Part shown: positions 55,239 to 64,000 of the stretch, piece by piece | Layout of the letters: each line of letters begins with the position of its first letter | Position numbering within the stretch: the first letter of the stretch is position 1 | NCBI RefSeq assembly: GCF_031180975.1 | Contig: NZ_JAPSLI010000004.1 | Coordinates: 1-64,000 of the forward strand | Origin: Microbacterium sp. | GTDB lineage: Bacteria > Actinomycetota > Actinomycetes > Actinomycetales > Microbacteriaceae | Reading direction: 5' to 3' | Length of the DNA: 64,000 nt | Position numbers and translations under genes: made by a program | The notes under the pieces: generated by a model | The model's database searches: none | Told to the model about the DNA's origin: nothing | Seen by the model: only the letters and a program-made list of their open reading frames with translations

Positions 55239-55372
55239 GGACACCCCGGGTTCCCGACGCCCGTCACGTCGACACCCCGGGTTCGCGACGACACCCCGGG
55301 GTGCGTGCGTCGCTACGCCGGGGTGTCGAACGTATCCCGGGGTGTCGGCGGCGCGGGCGACGACACCCCGGG
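55239..55372. repeat. Cluster of six CGACACCCCGGG repeats
   Basis: Copies at 55239-55250 (one change), 55270-55281, 55289-55300 and 55361-55372 in direct orientation, and at 55318-55328 and 55336-55347 inverted. Some pair to form stem-loops. They fill the gap between cysS and ispDF, which has no gene. Confidence 0.75.
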
Positions 55373-55405
55373 CTCCCGACGTCCGCGTGATCGCGCAGCG
55401 GCCGC

Positions 55406-56596
55406 TCAGCGGGCGGGGATCACCAGCGCGACGGCGGTGACCGACACGCCCTCGCCGCGTCCCGCGAAGCCGAGCCCGTCGGTGGTGGTGGCGGTCACCG
55501 ACACCGGTGCACCGCCGAGCGCGGCGGAGAGCACCTGCTGCGCCTCGGCGCGGCGGGCGCTGAACCGCGGGCGATTCGACTGGAACTGCACCGACACGCT
55601 GCCGATGTCGAACCCGGCCTCCGCCAGCAGTTGCGCTGTACGACGCAGGAAGACGTCCGCGTGTGCCCCGGCGTACTCGGGGTGCGCCGTGCCGAAGTGG
55701 GTGCCGATGTCGCCGAGCCCGGCAGCCGACAGCAGCGCATCCACCATCGCGTGAGCCACGGCATCCCCGTCGGAGTGACCGGCGAGCGCCTGCTCACCCG
55801 GCCAGTGCAGGCCCGCCAGCCACAGGTCGCCGTCGCCGCCGTACGCGTGCACGTCGGTGCCGACACCGATGCGCGGCATCGCTGCGGCGGCTGGGCGCTC
55901 CCCGGCGAGCAGGTATCTGGCCCGTTCGAGGTCTGCCGGGGTGGTGATCTTGAACGCGCGCTCGGAACCGTCGATGCGCGTCACAGGATGACCGGCGGCC
56001 GCGAACAGCGCGGCGTCGTCGGTGTACTCGACGCCGGCGGCCTCGGCGGCATGGTACGCCTCCTCCAGGGCGCGGCGCGGGAAGCCCTGCGGCGTCTGCG
56101 CGGCGGCCAGCTCGGACCGGTCCACACCCCCGACGATCCGCTCCCCGTCGATCCTCTTGAGCGTGTCGACCACCGGCAGTGCCGGGATCACCCCGGCGCC
56201 CGCGCCGACGGCATCCGCCACGGCGTCGATCTGCGCAGCGGGGGTGAGCGCGCGGGCGGCGTCGTGCACCAGGACGGTGTCGATGTCGCCCCACAGGGCG
56301 GCGAGTCCTGCCGCGACGGACTGCTGGCGGCTGTCTCCGCCGGTGACGACGGATGCCAGATCAGCGCGCTCCCCCGCTGCCGCGCGGGTCTCGGTCTCGG
56401 CGACGCCCTCGAACCCGGCGGGTGCGACGACCACCACCTGCATGGGCCGCGCCGCGAACACCCCGTCCAGTGCGTGACGCAGGATGGAGCGGCTGTCGAT
56501 GCCGACCAGCGCCTTCGGCGCCCCGCCTCGCAGACGTGTGCCGGATCCTGCGGCGACGACGATGATCGCGGTGCGGGGAACGGGAAGCAGAGTCAC
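55406..56596 (-). CDS. ispDF: Bifunctional IspD/IspF enzyme of the MEP pathway
   Basis: A 396-residue fusion. Residues 1-230 are IspD (CTP binding AAGSGTRLRGGAPKA; KITTPADLERA), making CDP-methylerythritol. Residues 238-396 are IspF (metal-binding DVHAY, GHSDGDAVAHAMVDALL), making the cyclodiphosphate. Both act in isoprenoid synthesis. In many bacteria these are separate; the fused form occurs in several actinobacteria. It follows carD by 73 bases behind a strong hairpin. Confidence 0.95.
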   Translation of the reverse strand: MTLLPVPRTAIIVVAAGSGTRLRGGAPKALVGIDSRSILRHALDGVFAARPMQVVVVAPAGFEGVAETETRAAAGERADLASVVTGGDSRQQSVAAGLAALWGDIDTVLVHDAARALTPAAQIDAVADAVGAGAGVIPALPVVDTLKRIDGERIVGGVDRSELAAAQTPQGFPRRALEEAYHAAEAAGVEYTDDAALFAAAGHPVTRIDGSERAFKITTPADLERARYLLAGERPAAAAMPRIGVGTDVHAYGGDGDLWLAGLHWPGEQALAGHSDGDAVAHAMVDALLSAAGLGDIGTHFGTAHPEYAGAHADVFLRRTAQLLAEAGFDIGSVSVQFQSNRPRFSARRAEAQQVLSAALGGAPVSVTATTTDGLGFAGRGEGVSVTAVALVIPAR

Positions 56597-56629
56597 GCTC
56601 TCACGTTACCGACCCGGTGCCGGGCATGC

Positions 56630-56663
56630 AGTGAGGGCGGATGCCGCAGCATCCGCCCTCACT
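56630..56663 (-). terminator. Terminator after carD
   Basis: A 15-bp perfect stem AGTGAGGGCGGATGC / GCATCCGCCCTCACT with a 4-base loop, directly after the carD stop. If strong, ispDF needs its own promoter or readthrough. Confidence 0.8.
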
Positions 56664-56669
56664 CCGAAC

Positions 56670-57152
56670 TCAAGACGCGAGCACCTCGTCGAGGAGCTCT
56701 CCGGCCTTCTCCTCTTCGATCTTCTCGGCGAGGGCCAGCTCGGAGACGAGGATCTGGCGAGCCTTGGCCAGCATCCGCTTCTCACCGGCCGACAGGCCGC
56801 GATCCTGGTCGCGGCGCCACAGGTCGCGCACGACCTCGCTCACCTTGATGACGTCACCCGACGCGAGCTTCTCGAGGTTCGCCTTGTAGCGGCGCGACCA
56901 GTTGGTCGGCTCCTCGGTGAAGGGGGCGCGCAGGACCTCGAACACGTGGTCGAGACCCTCCTTGCCGATCACGTCGCGCACGCCGACCAGGTCGACGTTC
57001 TCAGCGGGAACCTCGATGATCAGATCGCCCTGGGTGACGTTGAGCTTCAGGTACTTCTTCGTCTCGCCCTTGATCACGCGGTCCTTGACCTCGATGATCG
57101 TTGCGGCTCCGTGGTGCGGATAGACGACGGTTTCGCCAACCTCAAAAAGCAT
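56670..57152 (-). CDS. carD: CarD-type RNA polymerase-binding regulator
   Basis: A 160-residue transcription factor that binds the RNA polymerase beta subunit and stabilises open complexes, notably at rRNA promoters. The Tudor-like N-terminal domain ([20 protein letters not shown]) and the helical C-terminal domain ([20 protein letters not shown]) are present. The ATG at 57152 is 9 bases after AAAGGA; a longer frame is rejected. Confidence 0.95.
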   Translation of the reverse strand: MLFEVGETVVYPHHGAATIIEVKDRVIKGETKKYLKLNVTQGDLIIEVPAENVDLVGVRDVIGKEGLDHVFEVLRAPFTEEPTNWSRRYKANLEKLASGDVIKVSEVVRDLWRRDQDRGLSAGEKRMLAKARQILVSELALAEKIEEEKAGELLDEVLAS

Positions 57153-57286
57153 AAAAACGTGTCCTTTCGGCAATCTCCAGAATACCACAGCCCGTATGCA
57201 CTAAGGTTCGCGCCGAGTCCGTCCCGGCCGCGCATCGGCGACCCACTAGACTGATCCCCGACACCCGTCGCACCTCAGGAGGATCC

Positions 57287-57811
57287 GTGAACTCGCGCCT
57301 TGCTGCGTCCGTCGCTCCCCGCCTTGCAGCCGTCGCCGCGCTCGGCGCCGCCGTGGTGCTCGGCACCACCGGATGCAGCTACCTGACCCATCAGGCGACC
57401 ACGATCCCGTACTCCGCCTCGGACGGCGTGAACGTCGACTCGACGGGCGGCCCGATCGAAGTCCGCAACGCGTTCATCGTCGCGGACGAGGACGGCGAGA
57501 CCGGCAACCTGGTCGCCGCCCTGGTGAACACCGGCGACAAGAGCACCACCCTGTCGATCGACGTGGCCGGCGAGCAGCTCAGCATCCGCGTCCCGGCCGG
57601 CGAGAGCTACAACCTCGGCGGCGAGGAGGACCCGCTGCCGATCAGCGACCTCGGTGTGACGCCGGGTGCGACCGTCGAGGTGCTGTTCAGTTCCGGCGAC
57701 GACGCCAAGGCCGTGCCCGCCCAGGTTCCCGTGCTGGATGGCACGCTGCCCTACTACTCCGACCTCACCCCCGAGCCGTCCCCGTCCGAGACGGCCGGCG
57801 CCGCGGGCTGA
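57287..57811 (+). CDS. Lipoprotein of unknown function
   Basis: A 174-residue exported protein with a lipobox (LGTTGC), so lipid-anchored to the outer face of the membrane. The mature part is a beta-sandwich-like domain (GPIEVRNAFIVADEDGETGN, ALVNTGDKSTTLSIDV), similar in layout to PCu_A-like copper chaperones but without their Met/His metal residues. GTG start after AGGAGG; TAGACT (57247-57252) is a likely -10. Confidence 0.87.
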   Translation: MNSRLAASVAPRLAAVAALGAAVVLGTTGCSYLTHQATTIPYSASDGVNVDSTGGPIEVRNAFIVADEDGETGNLVAALVNTGDKSTTLSIDVAGEQLSIRVPAGESYNLGGEEDPLPISDLGVTPGATVEVLFSSGDDAKAVPAQVPVLDGTLPYYSDLTPEPSPSETAGAAG

Positions 57812-57834
57812 CCCGGCGGAGAAACTGCTCCGCA

Positions 57835-57880
57835 CGCACGGAAGAGGCCGGCCCCCGCGGGGGCCGGCCTCTTCCGTGCG
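57835..57880. terminator. Long bidirectional terminator between lipoprotein and regX3 genes
   Basis: A perfect inverted repeat of about 21-22 bp (57835-57856 against 57859-57880) centred on a CG loop, between convergent genes. Confidence 0.85.
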
Positions 57881-57888
57881 GGTGACGC

Positions 57889-58572
57889 TCAGCCCTCGAA
57901 CCGGTACCCGAGGCCGCGCACGGTGACGAGCATGACCGGCTCGCCGGGGTTCTCCTCGATGCGCGAGCGGATGCGCTTGATGTGCACGTCGAGCGTCTTG
58001 GTGTCGCCGAAGTAGTCGCTGCCCCACACCCGGTCGATCAGCTGCCCGCGGGTCAGCACCCGCCCCGCGTTGCGCATCAGCACCTCGAGGAGCTCGAACT
58101 CCTTGAGCGGCATGTTGATCTCCTTGCCGTCGACGGCGACGGTGTGGCGGTCGATGTCCAGCACCACGCGCCCGCCCTCGAGGACGCGCTCGTCGAGCTC
58201 CGCCTCGGCCTGCACGACGCGGCGCAGCACGGCCCGCATGCGAGCGAGCAGTTCGCGGGAGGAGTACGGCTTGGTGATGTAGTCGTCGGCGCCGAGCTCG
58301 AGCCCCACCACGATGTCCACCTCGGAGTCCTTCGCGGTGAGCATGATGATCGGCACCGAGGAGGACTGCCGGATCTGTCGGCACACCTCGGTGCCCGGCA
58401 TTCCGGGGAGCATCAGGTCGAGCAGCACGATGTCGGCACCGCGCTCACGGAAGGCGCTCAGCGCACCGGGACCGTCCTCGGCGATCTCGACCTCGTACCC
58501 CTCCCGCCGCAGCAGGTACGCCAGCGGGTCGGCGAGGTCGGGCTCATCCTCGACGAGCAGAATGCGGGTCAT
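57889..58572 (-). CDS. regX3: Response regulator RegX3
   Basis: A 227-residue OmpR/PhoB regulator: acidic pocket ED at 8-9, phosphorylated D52 (VLLDLMLPG), K in TKPY, and winged-helix C-terminus (FGDTKTLDVHIKRIRSRIEE). In actinobacteria SenX3-RegX3 is the phosphate-starvation system. Its ATG overlaps the senX3 stop by 4 bases (ATGA), and phoU is divergent beyond senX3, the standard arrangement. Confidence 0.95.
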   Translation of the reverse strand: MTRILLVEDEPDLADPLAYLLRREGYEVEIAEDGPGALSAFRERGADIVLLDLMLPGMPGTEVCRQIRQSSSVPIIMLTAKDSEVDIVVGLELGADDYITKPYSSRELLARMRAVLRRVVQAEAELDERVLEGGRVVLDIDRHTVAVDGKEINMPLKEFELLEVLMRNAGRVLTRGQLIDRVWGSDYFGDTKTLDVHIKRIRSRIEENPGEPVMLVTVRGLGYRFEG

Positions 58573-59783
58573 GCGAACTCTCCGTTCCGGGTGCGCCCGA
58601 GGGCCTTCGCCGCTTTGCGGGCGCGCTTCTTCCTGGTCTTGGGGTCGACGTCGTCGACGTTCGGCGGGTCGATGCGCGGCAGGCGGATGGTGAACGTGGA
58701 CCCGCGGCCGGGTCGCGACCAGAGCCGCACCTCACCGCCGTGCCGCTGGGTGGCGTGCTTCACGATCGACAGCCCGAGGCCGGTGCCTCCGGTGCGGCGG
58801 GAGCGCGCCTCGTCGGCACGGTAGAACCGTTCGAAGATCCGCTCACGGTCGGCCTCCGAGATGCCGATCCCCTGATCTGTGACAGCGATCTCGACCACGT
58901 CGCCGTCGGCTTTGACCCCGATGCCGACGCGCGAACCGCGCGACGAGTAGGCGATCGCGTTGGCGATGAGGTTCCCGACCGCCTCGATGAGGATCTGCGC
59001 GTCCCCTCGCACCCACACCCCGCGGTCGCCGCCGCGGGTGAGTTCGACGCCGGCCGAGTCCGCCTGCACCGCGTGCGCCTCGATGGATGCCGCCACGACC
59101 TCGTCGATCGCGACCGGTGCGACGTCGGACAGGCTCTCCGCCGCCTGCAGGCGGGACAGGCTCATGATGCGTCCGGTGAGCTGGCCGAGCCGGGCGGCCT
59201 CGGCGGAGATGCGCGCTGCGAAGATGCGCACCTGTGCGGGGTCGTCGGCGGCCGACTCGATCGCCTCGGCCAGCAGGCTGACCGCGCCGACCGGCGTCTT
59301 CAGCTCGTGGCTGGTGTTCGCGACGAAGTCGTTCCGCATCTGGTCGAGCCGTTCGCGCTCGGTGACGTCGCGGATGACCAGCAGTGTGAGTCGGGCGCCC
59401 ACGGCGCTCGCCCGCGCCGAGACGAGGCGCGGGTCGAGGAACCCGCCGCCGGTGAGACGCAGCGTCTCGGTCGCGCTGACGCCGCTCGCGCGCACGGAGC
59501 GCACCAGTTGACGCAGCTCGCTGTTCTCGAGCACGGAGCCGACGAGGATGCCGAACCGCTCGGCCGCCTTCGATGTCGCGACGACCAGACCGGAGGCGTT
59601 CAGCACACACGCGGCGTCGTCCATGCCGGCGAGGACATCGGTGATGCCCGGCGGGATGTTCGTCGACGCCTCGTCCGCGAATCGGGCCTTGGCGCGGTAC
59701 GCCCACACGATGAGGAGGGTGACCCCGACGCCGATCACCACACCGACGGCGAGGGCGATCAACGCGAGCTGCGGAGAGGGCAT
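58569..59783 (-). CDS. senX3: Sensor histidine kinase SenX3
   Basis: A 404-residue kinase. One membrane helix (LIALAVGVVIGVGVTLLIVW), a PAS domain (about 45-140), HisKA with H159 (NTSHELKTP) and an ATPase domain (NLIANAIAYS, DQGIGI, FERFYRAD, GGTGLGL) are all present. It controls RegX3 with phosphate status sensed through PhoU and Pst. TAATCT (59795-59790) ends 6 bases before the ATG, so the mRNA is probably leaderless. Confidence 0.95.
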   Translation of the reverse strand: MPSPQLALIALAVGVVIGVGVTLLIVWAYRAKARFADEASTNIPPGITDVLAGMDDAACVLNASGLVVATSKAAERFGILVGSVLENSELRQLVRSVRASGVSATETLRLTGGGFLDPRLVSARASAVGARLTLLVIRDVTERERLDQMRNDFVANTSHELKTPVGAVSLLAEAIESAADDPAQVRIFAARISAEAARLGQLTGRIMSLSRLQAAESLSDVAPVAIDEVVAASIEAHAVQADSAGVELTRGGDRGVWVRGDAQILIEAVGNLIANAIAYSSRGSRVGIGVKADGDVVEIAVTDQGIGISEADRERIFERFYRADEARSRRTGGTGLGLSIVKHATQRHGGEVRLWSRPGRGSTFTIRLPRIDPPNVDDVDPKTRKKRARKAAKALGRTRNGEFA

Positions 59784-59855
59784 GACTACAGATTAGGGGT
59801 CGTTTACCCGGTGCCCCGTGGCGCCGACGGCCGCCCAGGGGCGGCGGCGACTAGT

Positions 59856-59884
59856 ATTCACGTTCCGGGCACCGTTCGTTAACC
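59856..59884 (+). promoter_or_regulatory. Candidate Pho box (RegX3/PhoP site)
   Basis: ATTCACG, GGGCACC and GTTAACC occur as 7-base units separated by exactly 4 bases. This is the 11-base direct-repeat pattern of actinobacterial Pho boxes (consensus GTTCACC). It lies in the divergent senX3-phoU region. Confidence 0.55.
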
Positions 59885-59969
59885 TTCGGCGAACACAATC
59901 GGCCCTGGCCCGCGTCAGTGTGCCCGAACGGCTCGGCACGCCGAGCCCACGACGAAAGGTTGCGCCGAC

Positions 59970-60677
59970 ATGCGCGAAGTCTTCCACCAGTCCCTCGAGG
60001 AGCTCCAGGCGCGCCTCGCCGAGATCTCCGACCTGGTCACGATCGCGATCGAGAAGGCGACGAACGCCTTCGCACACAGCGATGTCGCCCTGGCCGAGGA
60101 GGTCATCGCCGACGACGCCAAGATCGACGAGCTCGCCATCTCGCTCGACGAGCAGGCGATCGAGATCCTGGCCCGCCAGCAGCCCGTCGCGCGCGACCTG
60201 CGCATCGTGATCACCGCCCTGCGGGTGAGTGCCTCGCTGGAGCGGATGGGCGACATGGCCGAGCACATCGCGCAGCTCGCCCGCCTGCGCTTCCCCGAGC
60301 GCGCCGTGCCGCGTGGGCTGAAAGGCACCTTCCGGCGCATGGGCGAGCTCGACGTGGAGATCTCCCGCACGCTGGGCGACCTGCTGCGCACCCAGGACCT
60401 GCGCTACGCCGACGCCATCCGCAACGCGGACGACGACGTCGACGAGCTGCACGCCAGCGTGTTCGAGAAGGTGCTCAGCGACAACTGGAAGGGCGAGGCG
60501 ACCGCGACGGTCGACGCGACCCTGGCCAGCCGCTACCACGAGCGTTTCGCCGACCACGCCGTCGCCGTCGCGAAGAAGGTCGTCTACCTCGCCACCGGCG
60601 ACTGGGCGGTCGAGGAGTCGGACATCGCCATCGCCGCTGCCGTCGCGCAGCAGCAGCTCGACGAGGAGAAGGACTGA
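59970..60677 (+). CDS. phoU: Phosphate signalling protein PhoU
   Basis: A 235-residue helical protein with two PhoU repeats (DLVTIAIEKATNAF and the C-terminal copy DDDVDELHASVFEKVL), each with the E/DxxxD metal-binding pattern. It links the Pst transporter to SenX3 and keeps the kinase silent when phosphate is ample. CGAAAGG lies upstream. Divergent from senX3 across the Pho-box-like repeat. No pst genes are in the window. Confidence 0.95.
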   Translation: MREVFHQSLEELQARLAEISDLVTIAIEKATNAFAHSDVALAEEVIADDAKIDELAISLDEQAIEILARQQPVARDLRIVITALRVSASLERMGDMAEHIAQLARLRFPERAVPRGLKGTFRRMGELDVEISRTLGDLLRTQDLRYADAIRNADDDVDELHASVFEKVLSDNWKGEATATVDATLASRYHERFADHAVAVAKKVVYLATGDWAVEESDIAIAAAVAQQQLDEEKD

Positions 60678-60681
60678 CGCG

Positions 60682-61386
60682 TCACGGCGCCCGGCCGAAG
60701 TCGGTGGCGAGCCATTCCTCCACACTCTCGGCCGGGAACTCGCGCGGCCGGCCGGTCGAGGGTACCGGCTCGACGTCGCGCAGCCTGTCCAGCCGGAACA
60801 GCCGCCACGCGTCCCGGTCGACGTCGTAGCCGACCAGGTACCACACCGCCTCGCGCAGCACCGTGCGGTACGGCTCCACCAGCCGCCGGGAGGGCCGCCC
60901 CGCGGCATCGGTGTAGGCGAAGCGCACCCGCGCGCCGTCCGCGACGGCATCCGCCAGCGTCCCGATCGCGGCCATGCTCACGGCGGGGCGCTCCCGCTCC
61001 AGCATCCCGAACGACAGCGCGACCGCACGGGCGCGACGGGCAAGGCCCGGCGGCAGCACCTGCGCCAGCTTCACGGCGGCCGTCGCGACAGCCTCGTCGT
61101 CCGGCATCCACGCCGACAGCACCGCGAGACCGGCTGCCACGGCGCCCGCCTCGTCGGCGCCGAGGAGCAGCGGCGGCACGCGCACACCCGGCCGGAGACG
61201 GTATCCCGCTCCGGGACCGGGGCGCGCACGCACGTCGTACCCGAGTTCGCGCAGCCGTGCCGCGTCGCGCTGCACGGTGCGCTCGCTCACGCCCAGCCGC
61301 CGGGCCAGCAGCGCGCCAGACAGCTCGCCGCCGCCCTGCAGCAGGGCGAGCAGCCGCAGGGTGCGCTCAGTCGAGGTGGTGGCCAT
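60682..61386 (-). CDS. WYL-domain transcriptional regulator (YafY type)
   Basis: A 234-residue regulator: N-terminal winged helix (SGALLARRLGVSERTVQRDA) and a C-terminal WYL domain (REAVWYLVGYDVDRDAWRLF) expected to bind a ligand. The ATG at 61386 has GAGGG before it. It is divergent from an NmrA-like gene and likely controls it, a common pairing. Its end lies 4 bases from the phoU stop. Confidence 0.9.
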   Translation of the reverse strand: MATTSTERTLRLLALLQGGGELSGALLARRLGVSERTVQRDAARLRELGYDVRARPGPGAGYRLRPGVRVPPLLLGADEAGAVAAGLAVLSAWMPDDEAVATAAVKLAQVLPPGLARRARAVALSFGMLERERPAVSMAAIGTLADAVADGARVRFAYTDAAGRPSRRLVEPYRTVLREAVWYLVGYDVDRDAWRLFRLDRLRDVEPVPSTGRPREFPAESVEEWLATDFGRAP

Positions 61387-61470
61387 GTCCCTCAGCATGC
61401 CAGCAGTCGACGACAGGAACCGGCGGGATCCGTGCGTACCGTGGCCGCATCGATCGAGAGGAGAGGATCC

Positions 61471-62343
61471 ATGCGGATCGCCGTCACCACCCCGAACGGA
61501 CATGTCGGACGCCACCTCGTGCGCTCGCTGGTCAGGGCGGGGGTGCGCCCCCTGCTGCTGATGCGCGACCTCGCGAGGCTGGACCCCGAGCTGCGCGACG
61601 TCGTGGACGTCGCCGCGGCCGACTCGCGCATCGCGGCGCAGGTCGTCGCCGCCACGCGCGGCGTGGACGCGGTGTACTGGGTGAACCCGCCGACGATGGG
61701 CGAGGACCCCCTGGCCGACCACGCGCGCGCGACGGATGCCGTCGTGCGTGCCGTCACGGCGAACGGAATCCGCCGTGTCGTGTTCCAGAGCAGCGTCGGG
61801 GCGGAGAAGCGGCACGGCGCGGGCGAGATCGACGGGCTGGCCGCGACGGAGAGCGCCCTGGACGCGCTGGAGATCGACGTGGCGCACCTGCGCTGCGGAT
61901 ACTTCTTCACGAACCTGGCGTTCCAGGCGGATGCGATCCACGACGGGGTGATCCCGGTGCTGCTTCCGCTCGACGCCCGGATGAGCTGGGTCGCGCCGCG
62001 GGACATCGCCGAGGTCGCCGCCGGCCTCATCCTTCACACCGGCTGGTCAGGGCGGCGGGTGCAGGCGGTGCACGGACCAGCCGACCTCAGCTGGAACGAG
62101 GTCGCCGCCATCCTGACCGACGAGCTCGGACGCCCGGTGGCGGCGAGGCGGATCGCGGACGACGAGATGCGCGCCGCCTACCTGGGGATGGGCATGTCGC
62201 CCGCGTGGGCGGATGCGATGCTCGGGATGTCGACGGGTCTGCGCGAGGGCTTCGTGCCCGAGCAGCAGCGCACCGTCGCCTCCACCACCCCGACCACGCT
62301 GCGGTCGTGGGTGCGCGACGAGCGGGAGTCACTGCGGGCATGA
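61471..62343 (+). CDS. NmrA-like NAD(P)-binding protein
   Basis: A 290-residue Rossmann protein (TTPNGHVGRHLVRSLVRAGV; VVFQSSVGAEKRHGAG) of the NmrA/quinone-reductase-like group. Its members act as redox sensors or NAD(P)H-dependent reductases. The first glycine of GxxGxxG is replaced by Pro-Asn. GAGAGGAGAGG precedes the ATG. Regulation by the divergent WYL protein is inferred. Confidence 0.87.
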   Translation: MRIAVTTPNGHVGRHLVRSLVRAGVRPLLLMRDLARLDPELRDVVDVAAADSRIAAQVVAATRGVDAVYWVNPPTMGEDPLADHARATDAVVRAVTANGIRRVVFQSSVGAEKRHGAGEIDGLAATESALDALEIDVAHLRCGYFFTNLAFQADAIHDGVIPVLLPLDARMSWVAPRDIAEVAAGLILHTGWSGRRVQAVHGPADLSWNEVAAILTDELGRPVAARRIADDEMRAAYLGMGMSPAWADAMLGMSTGLREGFVPEQQRTVASTTPTTLRSWVRDERESLRA

Positions 62344-62381
62344 GAGAGGGGGAAGGATGCCCTGGCATCCGTCCCCCTCTC
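62344..62381. terminator. Bidirectional terminator
   Basis: GAGAGGGGGA and GGATGCC pair with GGCATCC and CCCCCTCTC (one internal mismatch) between convergent NmrA and phosphoglycerate mutase genes. Confidence 0.7.
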
Positions 62382-62389
62382 CCACCTGG

Positions 62390-63133
62390 CTACTTCTTGC
62401 CCTGCGCGGCGACCGCGGCGGCGCCCGCGGCGGCGGCCTCGGGGTCGAGGTAGCGGCCGGGGCCGGTGGGGACGTTGTCGTCGTCGAGCTCGTACACCAG
62501 CGGGATGCCGGTGGGGATGTTCAGTCCGGCGATGTCGTCGTCGCTGATGTTCTCGAGGTGCTTGACCAGACCGCGCAGCGAGTTGCCGTGTGCGGTGACG
62601 AGCACCGTCTTGCCCGCCTCGAGGTCGGGGACGATCGCCGACTCCCAGTACGGCAGGAGCCGGTCGATGACGAGCTTCAGCGACTCGGTGCGCGGCACCT
62701 CGCCGTCGATACCGGCGTAGCGGGGGTCGTTCACCTGGCTGAACTCGCTGTGGTCGTCGAGCACGGGCGGCGGCACGTCGAACGAGCGGCGCCACAGCTG
62801 GAACTGCTCAGGGCCGAACTCCTCGAGGGTCTGCGCCTTGTCCTTGCCCTGCAGGGCGCCGTAGTGGCGCTCGTTGAGGCGCCACGAGCGCGTCACCGGG
62901 ATCCACAGCCGGTCGGCCGCGTCGAGCGCGATGTTCGCGGTCTGGATGGCCCGGCTCAGCAGCGAGGTGTGCAGCACGTCGGGGAGGATGCCGGACTCCG
63001 CCATCAGCTCGCCGCCGCGCCGCGCCTCGTTCTTGCCCTGCTCGGTGAGGCGGACGTCCACCCACCCGGTGAAGAGGTTGAGCTCGTTCCATTCGCTCTG
63101 GCCGTGACGGAGGAGGATCAGGGTGCGCGTCAT
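62390..63133 (-). CDS. gpmA: 2,3-bisphosphoglycerate-dependent phosphoglycerate mutase
   Basis: A 247-residue glycolytic enzyme interconverting 3- and 2-phosphoglycerate. The phosphohistidine motif [18 protein letters not shown], catalytic [13 protein letters not shown] and second histidine VTAHGNSLR are in order. The ATG at 63133 has both a GGGAG and a TAAGCT -10 (63146-63141) 7 bases upstream, so it may be leaderless. A longer upstream frame is not credible. The Ala-rich C-terminus is slightly extended. Confidence 0.94.
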   Translation of the reverse strand: MTRTLILLRHGQSEWNELNLFTGWVDVRLTEQGKNEARRGGELMAESGILPDVLHTSLLSRAIQTANIALDAADRLWIPVTRSWRLNERHYGALQGKDKAQTLEEFGPEQFQLWRRSFDVPPPVLDDHSEFSQVNDPRYAGIDGEVPRTESLKLVIDRLLPYWESAIVPDLEAGKTVLVTAHGNSLRGLVKHLENISDDDIAGLNIPTGIPLVYELDDDNVPTGPGRYLDPEAAAAGAAAVAAQGKK

Positions 63134-63332
63134 GGCTCCCAGCTTAGCTACACGTGGGTTCGGGGCCTGGTTGGGTGACGTTTGTTGCGGGCGGGCGCCG
63201 CGAGATTCCCTTCGCTCGCAGAGCGGGGGCCCCGCCGCCTTGGGCGGCACCCCCGATGCTCGCTCCGGGAATGTCACGTGGCGCTCTCCGGTGGGGAGCG
63301 CAGGACGCACAGTGTGAGAGAGGATTAGGGGT

Positions 63333-64000
63333 ATGGGAGGCACCTCGCCGGTTGGGCAGAGCACGCGGGGGACGACGGGGACGAACCGGCTGCGACGCAA
63401 CGACCGGTGGATCGCGGCGAGTGCGGCGTTCCGCACGGCATCCGATCCGCTCGTCGTCGACCTCGGCTACGGCGCGAGCGGGGTGACCGCTTTCGAGCTC
63501 GCCGACCGGCTGCGACGCACCAGAGCGGATGCCGAGGTGCTCGGCCTCGAGCTCGACCCGGCACGGGTCGAGCGGGCACGCGCGCAGCTCGCCGAGGTGC
63601 GCGCAGGGCGGACGCCGTTCCCGGCGGACCTGAACGTGTCCTTCCAGCGCGGCGGTTTCGAGGTGCCGCTCCCCCGCGACCGGCGACCCGCCGTGATCCG
63701 CGCGATGAACGTGCTGCGGCAGTACGACGAGCCGCAGGTCGCCGACGCCTGGCGCCTGATGGCGTCGCGGCTCGCGCCGGGCGGGATGCTGGTCGAGGGC
63801 ACGTGCGACGAGATCGGGCGGATCTGCTCGTGGGTGGACGTCTCCGCCGACGGGCATCCGCTCAAGTTCACGATCTCCCTCCGCCTGGCCGGGCTGGAGC
63901 GTCCGGGCATCGTGGCCGAGCGCCTGCCGAAGACGCTCATCCACCGCAACGTCGCAGGCGAGCGCGTGCACGCGCTGCTGACCGCACTCGATCGCGAGTG
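63333..64000 (+). CDS. Class I SAM-dependent methyltransferase-like protein (truncated by window end)
   Basis: An open frame from ATG 63333 with no stop before 64000, 222 residues visible. The segment [20 protein letters not shown] is methyltransferase motif I, followed by an acidic strand end ([16 protein letters not shown]) for the cofactor ribose. [20 protein letters not shown] fits motif IV-V. The target is unknown. The C-terminus lies outside the window. Confidence 0.82.
   Translation, partial: MGGTSPVGQSTRGTTGTNRLRRNDRWIAASAAFRTASDPLVVDLGYGASGVTAFELADRLRRTRADAEVLGLELDPARVERARAQLAEVRAGRTPFPADLNVSFQRGGFEVPLPRDRRPAVIRAMNVLRQYDEPQVADAWRLMASRLAPGGMLVEGTCDEIGRICSWVDVSADGHPLKFTISLRLAGLERPGIVAERLPKTLIHRNVAGERVHALLTALDRE

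Noticed and set aside
55239..55372. CRISPR array
   Set aside because: Repeats are 12 bases, in both orientations and irregularly spaced; there are no unique spacers and no cas genes.

Overview
The window is chromosomal DNA from a high-GC actinobacterium, most likely Microbacteriaceae and probably Microbacterium. This is judged from gene content and order: serC–DUF3027–csp–helicase-associated protein–XPB, lsr2, carD, senX3–regX3–phoU, a fused ispDF, many actinobacteria-specific DUF families, GC-rich codon use, and many leaderless-type promoters. No database search was run; family names come from visible motifs and remembered family features.

Layout. 1-403: leader and tandem promoters of an rRNA operon reading leftward out of the window. 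0.4-5.3 kb: TetR regulator, agmatine-deiminase-like enzyme, amidase, MarP-like membrane protease. 5.4-9.4 kb: tRNA-Ala, envelope protein, GNAT, galU, 5-formyl-THF cyclo-ligase, zinc-ribbon protein, mscL. 9.5-14.1 kb: a giant helicase-like protein with degraded ATPase motifs, and an alkyltransferase-fold protein without its cysteine. 14.1-18 kb: acetate symporter pair with a divergent RamA-like regulator, a guanidine-III riboswitch with a guanidinium exporter, lsr2, tRNA-Arg. 18-31.5 kb: HNH nuclease, M23 peptidase, DtxR-type regulator, serC, csp, XPB helicase, a TetR/hydrolase pair, a two-component system, a WXG100 protein. 31.5-39.2 kb: groEL with CIRCE and assorted housekeeping genes.

39,186-48,351 is the accessory region. 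It is a 9.1 kb element inserted in a tRNA-Thr gene and bounded by a 40-bp direct repeat. It carries integrase, an XRE repressor, an excisionase-like protein, a chain of overlapping small genes, a RepA/RecA-like ATPase gene broken by a frameshift, a scaffold-like protein and an HK97-type capsid protein. It has no terminase, portal, protease, tail or lysis gene. This is the gene set of a capsid-encoding phage satellite (PICI-like) and is the most interesting part of the window. It contains several non-coding signals that may be its origin and control sites: a 28-bp inverted repeat inside the rep-like gene, a 12-bp inverted repeat around the capsid promoter, four TGAGCAGTGC iterons, and immunity-region dyads.

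48.4-64 kb returns to core genome: a DsbA-like protein without CxxC, a sugar-ABC ATPase, DUF4032, rlmB–cysS, ispDF, carD, the SenX3-RegX3/PhoU phosphate module with a Pho-box-like repeat, WYL and NmrA genes, phosphoglycerate mutase, and a truncated methyltransferase at the right edge.
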